From: CBDUEV01 sp965366365
GTDB lineage: Bacteria; Actinomycetota; Acidimicrobiia; Spongiisociales; JAENVV01
Direction: 5' to 3'
NCBI GenBank assembly: GCA_965366365.1
Contig: CBDUEV010000091.1
Coordinates: 1-9,699, forward strand
Length of the DNA stretch: 9,699 bases
A model generated the notes under the pieces. That model did no database searches and had not been told where the DNA came from. It saw only the letters and a program-made list of their open reading frames with translations. The stretch's first letter is position 1, and each line of letters opens with the position of its first letter. Position numbers and translations under genes: made by a program. Below are positions 6,125-9,699 of this stretch, in pieces.

Positions 6125-6802
6125 TCATGAGAGCATGATCAGGCCACCGAGAACGTGGGCCACGGCCGGCCACCACACGGAGTCCGTCCTGCGGGCCAGG
6201 AACGCCAGATAGAGACCGAACATCATCGGACCGACCACCATGGCGATGCTGGCAACCAGGCCCGAGTCGGCCGAAACCGATCCGGGGACCAGGTGCCAGA
6301 GACCGAACCAGATGCTGGGCCACACGACCCGCCACGCTCGTCGATGGGGAAACAGCCGCAGATAGACGCCACGCCACAGCATCTCCTCGCACAACCCGTT
6401 GCCTAAGGCCGACGTGTAGAGGAGTACCACCGCCAGCCAACCGGGCTTGGTGTAATCCATGCCGGGGATCATGAAGCGCATGGCGGCCGCCAGCACCAAC
6501 GGGAAGGCGATCAGCACGCCGACCGGCCGCGTCGGCCAGGCCGGCCTGACGAGATGCGCCACCACTGGCCAACCCAGCATCGCGACAGGAAATCCGACGC
6601 CCCACACCAGCCAGTAGACGGCCAACCCGATCCACCAACCCAGGTAGCCCCCGCCTGCGCCACCGGCCGCTCGATCCGCTAGATGGAACACCGGATACAT
6701 GGTCGCCACGAGCAGCAGAGGAGCCCCGATGGCCATCCTTCGCTTGAGCCGAGAAGGAGCCGTCGCCTCACCGTCGAGGACGACGGGTTGGATCGCCTGC
6801 AT
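6125..6802 (-). CDS. CPBP family intramembrane glutamic endopeptidase (Abi/CAAX protease type)
   Basis: This 225-residue membrane protein has about six to seven hydrophobic segments and the conserved CPBP motifs in the second half: GLCEEMLWRGVYLR (136-149, E139, E140 and R144 of EExxxR), WFGLWH (165-170, the FxxxH motif with H170) and AVAHVLGG (213-220, H216). The catalytic glutamates and both histidines are present, so it should be an active metal-independent intramembrane protease. Family members include eukaryotic Rce1 and bacterial proteins linked to bacteriocin immunity or envelope stress; its substrate is unknown. ATG 6802 is preceded only by a weak GGTGGTG. An alternative ATG at 6736 (residue 23) would start directly before the first helix. 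It stands between unrelated genes on the same strand with gaps of 94 and 87 bases, so it may be monocistronic. Confidence 0.85.
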   Translation of the reverse strand: MQAIQPVVLDGEATAPSRLKRRMAIGAPLLLVATMYPVFHLADRAAGGAGGGYLGWWIGLAVYWLVWGVGFPVAMLGWPVVAHLVRPAWPTRPVGVLIAFPLVLAAAMRFMIPGMDYTKPGWLAVVLLYTSALGNGLCEEMLWRGVYLRLFPHRRAWRVVWPSIWFGLWHLVPGSVSADSGLVASIAMVVGPMMFGLYLAFLARRTDSVWWPAVAHVLGGLIMLS

Positions 6803-6841
6803 CTCACCACCATCGAACCACGCCCCTCGGCGGGTCGGGAG

Positions 6842-6854
6842 GGGCAGCCTGCCC
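6842..6854. promoter_or_regulatory. 13-bp palindrome upstream of the CPBP gene (candidate operator)
   Basis: GGGCAG-C-CTGCCC is a perfect 6-bp dyad around one central base. It lies 40 bases before the CPBP start and 36 bases after the stop of the 447-residue gene. With a one-base centre and no following T-run it is a poor terminator, so an operator is more likely. I see no clear -10 box for the CPBP gene nearby. Confidence 0.3.
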
Positions 6855-6889
6855 TATCGGCGCGCCTTTCTCAGCGCAGACTCTGGCGG

Positions 6890-8233
6890 CTAGTCGGCCA
6901 GCTCCGCCTCCGCCAGGTACGCGGCGAGCGAGGGCAGCCCGGTGAGTTTGTCGTAGAAGAAGTTGTTGACGATGTTGGTCAGTTCGGCGCGGGCTGCCGC
7001 AACGGCCGCCGATTGGGCGTCGAGTTCATCGCCGTCGGTGATGGCAGCGCGGAGCGAGAGGAGCTCCTTCACCACCTCGTACTCCTCTTCGCCGTCCAGC
7101 GTCTTGACGACGTCGAGGATGAGATCGTCGAGCTGTCCCAGGAGCGTGTGGGCGGTGATCGCCGAGCCGGGCCTCGAGGCCTCGTCCAGTGTCCGGACCA
7201 CCGACCCCACCTGATACAGCACTGCGGTGGGCTCGTCGAACAGCTCACGAAGGTAGGCGGCTTCCTCGTAGCTGCCGTTGAGCCGGAAGATGTTGTACAT
7301 CCGCTTGGCCGCTTTGCCGTAGTTCTTGGGCTCGCTCGCCACGTACTTGTGCACCTCATGCTCGAGGGCTTCGACGTATTCGTCGAGAGCGTCGGGCGAG
7401 AGGTGGGCGACCAACTTGGTGAACAGCGGAATCGAATCAGCTTCCAGGTACACCTCCTGGAAGTACGGGTCGAGGTAGCCGTCGAGGGGCGTGATCGAAC
7501 CGTCGGGTGCCTCCCAGGTGGCGTCGAGCATGTTCGAGGCGTTGGCGACTTGCTCCCGAACCGGATCGGCGACCACCCAGTCGAGTTTGCACCAGCCTGG
7601 ATCGAGACACGCCTGATCCCAGGTGATCTCGACGGCCTCGCCGTTCGGGCCATGGGCGACGAAGCTGCGCTTCTTCAGATCCTCCGGCGACCAGGAAATC
7701 GACGCTCCCTGGGCATGGGGTCGGCCGTTGCGCGTCACGTCGATGGGGTAACTGCCCAACTTGACCTCGACGAGCCGGAAGGTATCGCCGGCCAGGGTGT
7801 CGAGAGCCTTGCTACGGACCAATTCGCCCAGCCGGACACAGGCCGCCTCCCGGGTCGGAGCTTTGATGTTGATCCGCTCGAAGTAGTCGCAATCGCCCGG
7901 ATAGGTCTGCACCTTCGACTGGGCGGCCGACCCCGAGAGCGCCATTGCCGTCTCGATGTCATCGTCGTCGGTCTCGATCTCGACCACGCCGGCCACCTGG
8001 CGGAAGTAGGCCATGTCCTCCGAACTGAAATCCAGCATGGTGACCCGATGTCCGAACACGCCCGCCCGTAGATCCACAACGATGTCGGTGCTCTCCTTGG
8101 CAAGGGCCACCGCCGTCAACCATTGCAGCGCTTCGATCTCGTCGAGCTCAACTCCCATCCGGCTGGCTGAGGCGACGATTCGGTCGAGATCGACCGAGGT
8201 CGGAGTGTCGATTGAAGTCGTCTGGTCGGTCAT
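6890..8233 (-). CDS. Uncharacterised protein, putative nucleotidyltransferase-fold
   Basis: I do not recognise a named family. The 447-residue soluble, acidic protein has no signal peptide or membrane helix. Residues 100-117 fit the polymerase-beta nucleotidyltransferase signature hG[GS]x(9-13)Dh[DE]h: G101-S102, eleven residues, then D114-C-D116-Y within PGDCDYFERINI. A third acidic residue could be E156 (LVEVKLG) or D218 (GWCKLDWVV). A central segment (about 241-266) is rich in Pro, Asp and aromatic residues, and the helical C-terminal part includes KNYGKAAKRMYNIFRLNG (303-320) and EEAAYLRELFDEP (323-335). That organisation, an N-terminal catalytic core plus a helical domain, resembles poly(A) polymerase or OAS-like enzymes, but this is inference. 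The ATG follows AAGGGGG at six bases, and a TGTAGGTT -10 lies upstream. It is divergent from the GerMN lipoprotein gene. Confidence 0.7.
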   Translation of the reverse strand: MTDQTTSIDTPTSVDLDRIVASASRMGVELDEIEALQWLTAVALAKESTDIVVDLRAGVFGHRVTMLDFSSEDMAYFRQVAGVVEIETDDDDIETAMALSGSAAQSKVQTYPGDCDYFERINIKAPTREAACVRLGELVRSKALDTLAGDTFRLVEVKLGSYPIDVTRNGRPHAQGASISWSPEDLKKRSFVAHGPNGEAVEITWDQACLDPGWCKLDWVVADPVREQVANASNMLDATWEAPDGSITPLDGYLDPYFQEVYLEADSIPLFTKLVAHLSPDALDEYVEALEHEVHKYVASEPKNYGKAAKRMYNIFRLNGSYEEAAYLRELFDEPTAVLYQVGSVVRTLDEASRPGSAITAHTLLGQLDDLILDVVKTLDGEEEYEVVKELLSLRAAITDGDELDAQSAAVAAARAELTNIVNNFFYDKLTGLPSLAAYLAEAELAD

Positions 8234-8254
8234 GAGAAGCCCCCTTCTCCCTGG

Positions 8255-8262
8255 AACCTACA
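8255..8262 (-). promoter_or_regulatory. Extended -10 box for the putative nucleotidyltransferase gene
   Basis: TGTAGGTT on the minus strand (8262-8255) is identical to the box at 2895-2902. It lies 21 bases before the ATG at 8233, which leaves a leader of about 15 bases containing the AAGGGGG ribosome site. No -35 is convincing. Confidence 0.4.
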
Positions 8263-8294
8263 GAAGATGCCTTTCGATGCGCTGAATGGTCCCG

Positions 8295-8319
8295 CGAATC
8301 CTTTCCGAAGGTCGATTCG
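8295..8319. other. Nested inverted repeat in the divergent intergenic region
   Basis: CGAATC (8295-8300) pairs with GATTCG (8314-8319). Inside it CTT (8301-8303) pairs with AAG (8308-8310) around a TCCG loop, with GTC (8311-8313) left as a bulge. The overlapping dyad CCGAA-N6-TTCGG (8305-8320) is an alternative reading as a protein-binding site. The element lies in the 167-base gap between the divergent genes starting at 8233 and 8401. The rest of that gap shows only the minus-strand -10 box and the ribosome site for 8401. Confidence 0.3.
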
Positions 8320-8400
8320 GCCCGGAACTCGGCAGGCGGATCTGGCGTCGAAATAGAGAGACAACATCACCAACCGTGAGCGCCCACGAAAGAGGTAGCC

Positions 8401-9516
8401 GTGCTCCGTTTCCCGATGCGTTTCCCGATCCGTTTGCCGATCCGTTTGCCGATCCGTTTGCCGATCCGTTTGCCGATCCGTTTGTTTGCATTGTCGGTCA
8501 CCCTCGTCCTGTTCGTCGCAGCGTGCGGCAACGACGTCGACCCGGCCGACACGACCGTCTCTCCCACCGAGGAGCCCACCACCACCACCGCTCCCCCCGC
8601 CCCCACCACCACCACCACGCCCGCCACCACGACGGCCCCAGCCACCACCACGCCTGCCACCGCGGCGGAACTCGTCACCTTGTACTTCGCCACCGGCGAC
8701 AGCTCCGACTGCTCGGAGGTGAGCCCCTTCGAGAGAGAGGTCCCTGCCTCCGCCGACCCGATCGCCGCTGCTTTCGACCTGCTAGTCGGGGGTCCAACCG
8801 CCGATGAGGCGAGCGCCGGTGCCGGCTCGTTCTTCTCGGCCGCCACGCTCGGATCGGTTCGCTCGGTGACTCTCGAGGACGGATTGCTTGAAGTCGACTT
8901 CGAGGATTTTCGGGCCGAGATCGCCAACGCTTCTACCAGTTGTGGCAGCGCCTCGTTGATCGCCTCCCTCAACGCCACCGCTTTCCAGTTCCCCGAGGTC
9001 GAGCGAGTTCGCTATTCGGTGTTCGGTAGCTGTGGCGCATTCTTCAATTGGCTGCAGGGAGAGTGCCAGGACATGACTCGGACCGGTTCGGTGGCCGTCG
9101 ACCTCGACACCAACGAGGAAGCGTCGGGCTCCGGCTGCACTCCCGGCTCCGAACACCTGTCCGATGGCGAGTGGTTCGGGTACGTGACGAGCGCTGGTAT
9201 CGAGACGATCGAATTCGACCTGGCGTGCTGGTTCACGGGCACCCCTGCCGCAGACGCGGCAGCCGAAGACGGTTTCGAGTCACCCCCACCCAACGACTAC
9301 TACATCCGCAACGAATCGCCGGCTCTGCGCACCATCCCGGTGGGCGACGAGGGCGTCATTGCCCGTCAGCTGCCCCCCACGGGCAGCCCCGACCTGGCGA
9401 CGGTCTCGTATGACGAATGGGCGGCCGGATGGGACGGCCGTGACTACCAGCCTGGCGTGTGGGTCACCATCTCCGGCGGCGAGGTCGTAGAGATCACCGA
9501 GCAATACCAGCCGTAG
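8401..9516 (+). CDS. GerMN domain lipoprotein with repeat-expanded signal peptide
   Basis: The 371-residue protein starts at GTG 8401, five bases after AGAGG. Its signal peptide is unusually long: residues 9-28 are five Pro-Ile-Arg-Leu repeats, followed by the hydrophobic core FALSVTLVLF and the lipobox VAAC with Cys42. A Thr/Pro/Ala linker (52-88) leads to a GerMN domain (about 90-211: ELVTLYFATGD, then DPIAAAFDLLVGGPT, then SVRSVTLEDGLLEVDF), the fold found in spore-germination GerM and in LpqB-type lipoproteins. The C-terminal part (about 246-314) has DGEWFGYV, EFDLACWFTG and PPPNDYYIRNESPALRTIPV. I recall this motif set from uncharacterised actinobacterial exported proteins, not a named domain. 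It is probably anchored outside the cytoplasmic membrane with an envelope role. It is divergent from the putative nucleotidyltransferase gene. Confidence 0.85.
   Translation: MLRFPMRFPIRLPIRLPIRLPIRLPIRLFALSVTLVLFVAACGNDVDPADTTVSPTEEPTTTTAPPAPTTTTTPATTTAPATTTPATAAELVTLYFATGDSSDCSEVSPFEREVPASADPIAAAFDLLVGGPTADEASAGAGSFFSAATLGSVRSVTLEDGLLEVDFEDFRAEIANASTSCGSASLIASLNATAFQFPEVERVRYSVFGSCGAFFNWLQGECQDMTRTGSVAVDLDTNEEASGSGCTPGSEHLSDGEWFGYVTSAGIETIEFDLACWFTGTPAADAAAEDGFESPPPNDYYIRNESPALRTIPVGDEGVIARQLPPTGSPDLATVSYDEWAAGWDGRDYQPGVWVTISGGEVVEITEQYQP
8413..8484 (+). repeat. 12-bp tandem repeat (minisatellite) inside the lipoprotein signal peptide
   Basis: CCGATCCGTTTG is repeated five times without a mismatch at 8425-8484. 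It is preceded by a degenerate copy (CCGATGCGTTTC, 8413-8424), and 8401-8412 shares the last seven bases CTCCGTTTC-like. The unit is four codons, so each copy adds Pro-Ile-Arg-Leu and a change in copy number keeps the frame. Identity at every base, including third positions, points to recent expansion by slippage. Confidence 0.9.
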
Positions 9517-9546
9517 CCGACCACTCGTTGCGCCTTACCCGGAGGC

Positions 9547-9699
9547 TCAGCTGGACCGCGTCCAGTCGCGGGGCAGCGGCCAGAAGCCCCCTGCGAAGGC
9601 TTCCGGTGGTTCGATGCGCAGATCCGACCCGTCGCACGCAAAACCGGCCATGACCTCGCCCGGGGGAATGGACGGCGCCGTGGCGGGCGCCCCGTTGAC
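9547..9699 (-). CDS. Unidentified protein, C-terminal fragment (enters from right edge)
   Basis: The minus strand is open from the right edge to a TGA at 9549-9547, giving 50 residues. The fragment is rich in Pro and Gly, contains GEVMAGFACDGSDLRIEPPE and ends FWPLPRDWTRSS. The codon choice (G/C in most third positions) and the sensible composition support a real coding end convergent with the GerMN lipoprotein gene. I recognise no family. The 30-base gap between the two stops contains no evident terminator hairpin. Confidence 0.5.
   Translation of the reverse strand, partial: VNGAPATAPSIPPGEVMAGFACDGSDLRIEPPEAFAGGFWPLPRDWTRSS

Noticed and set aside
6683..8071. 462-codon plus-strand open frame
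   Set aside because: It is antisense to the 447-residue gene and the CPBP gene start, has Val/Gly/Arg/Leu-rich low-information composition, and lacks a ribosome site. Long antisense frames are expected in high-GC DNA.
6125..8233. Anti-phage system made of the CPBP (Abi-type) protease and the nucleotidyltransferase-like protein
   Set aside because: The genes are separated by 87 bases with an operator-like palindrome, no effector or phage context is present, and CPBP proteins are widespread housekeeping membrane proteins. The Abi family name alone is not evidence.
8413..8484. CRISPR-like or plasmid iteron array
   Set aside because: The repeats are 12 bases with no spacers, lie inside a coding region and are in frame. 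They are neither CRISPR repeats nor origin iterons.

Overview
The window is high-GC bacterial DNA, densely packed and very probably from an actinobacterium. I favour the class Acidimicrobiia or a near relative. The evidence is a deazaflavin (F420)-dependent reductase-type gene, lipoproteins with Thr/Ala/Pro linkers after the lipobox, a GerMN lipoprotein, a secreted protein of a type I associate with actinobacteria, and TAnnnT -10 boxes placed at or just before start codons. No rRNA, tRNA, insertion sequence, CRISPR array, phage gene or origin is visible. It reads as a chromosomal core/accessory mosaic. No gene-free stretch exceeds 200 bases.

Layout: (1) 1-113 (-) is the start of a secreted-protein gene that leaves the left edge. 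It has its own promoter at 177-204. (2) 249-659 (-) encodes a DoxX-family membrane protein. It diverges from 856-1242 (+), a deazaflavin-dependent nitroreductase-family protein. The 196-base gap between them carries two 18-bp repeats spaced 21 bp apart, each an inverted repeat. (3) 1239-2764 (-) is an overlapping pair, an NTF2-like Thr-rich lipoprotein followed by a secreted PKD-like protein. (4) 2910-4355 (+) is a membrane-anchored spermidine-synthase-like protein, probably read from a leaderless transcript. (5) 4381-6030 (-) is a two-gene operon, a TrkA-C (RCK_C) regulatory subunit followed by a CPA2 cation/proton antiporter, resembling Bacillus KhtT/KhtU. (6) 6125-6802 (-) is a CPBP-type intramembrane protease. 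(7) 6890-8233 (-) is a 447-residue protein with no assigned function. Its sequence fits the signature of the DNA polymerase-beta nucleotidyltransferase fold. (8) 8401-9516 (+) is a GerMN-domain lipoprotein whose signal peptide is lengthened by a perfect 12-bp minisatellite encoding Pro-Ile-Arg-Leu repeats. (9) 9547-9699 (-) is the C-terminal end of an unidentified gene entering from the right edge.

The genes do not form one pathway. Common themes are the cell envelope (two lipoproteins, two exported proteins, four membrane proteins) and ion or redox homeostasis (KhtTU-like antiporter, DoxX, deazaflavin reductase). The two items most worth following are the putative nucleotidyltransferase family at 6890-8233 and the in-frame minisatellite inside a lipoprotein signal peptide at 8413-8484. 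I see no clear anti-phage or mobile system.
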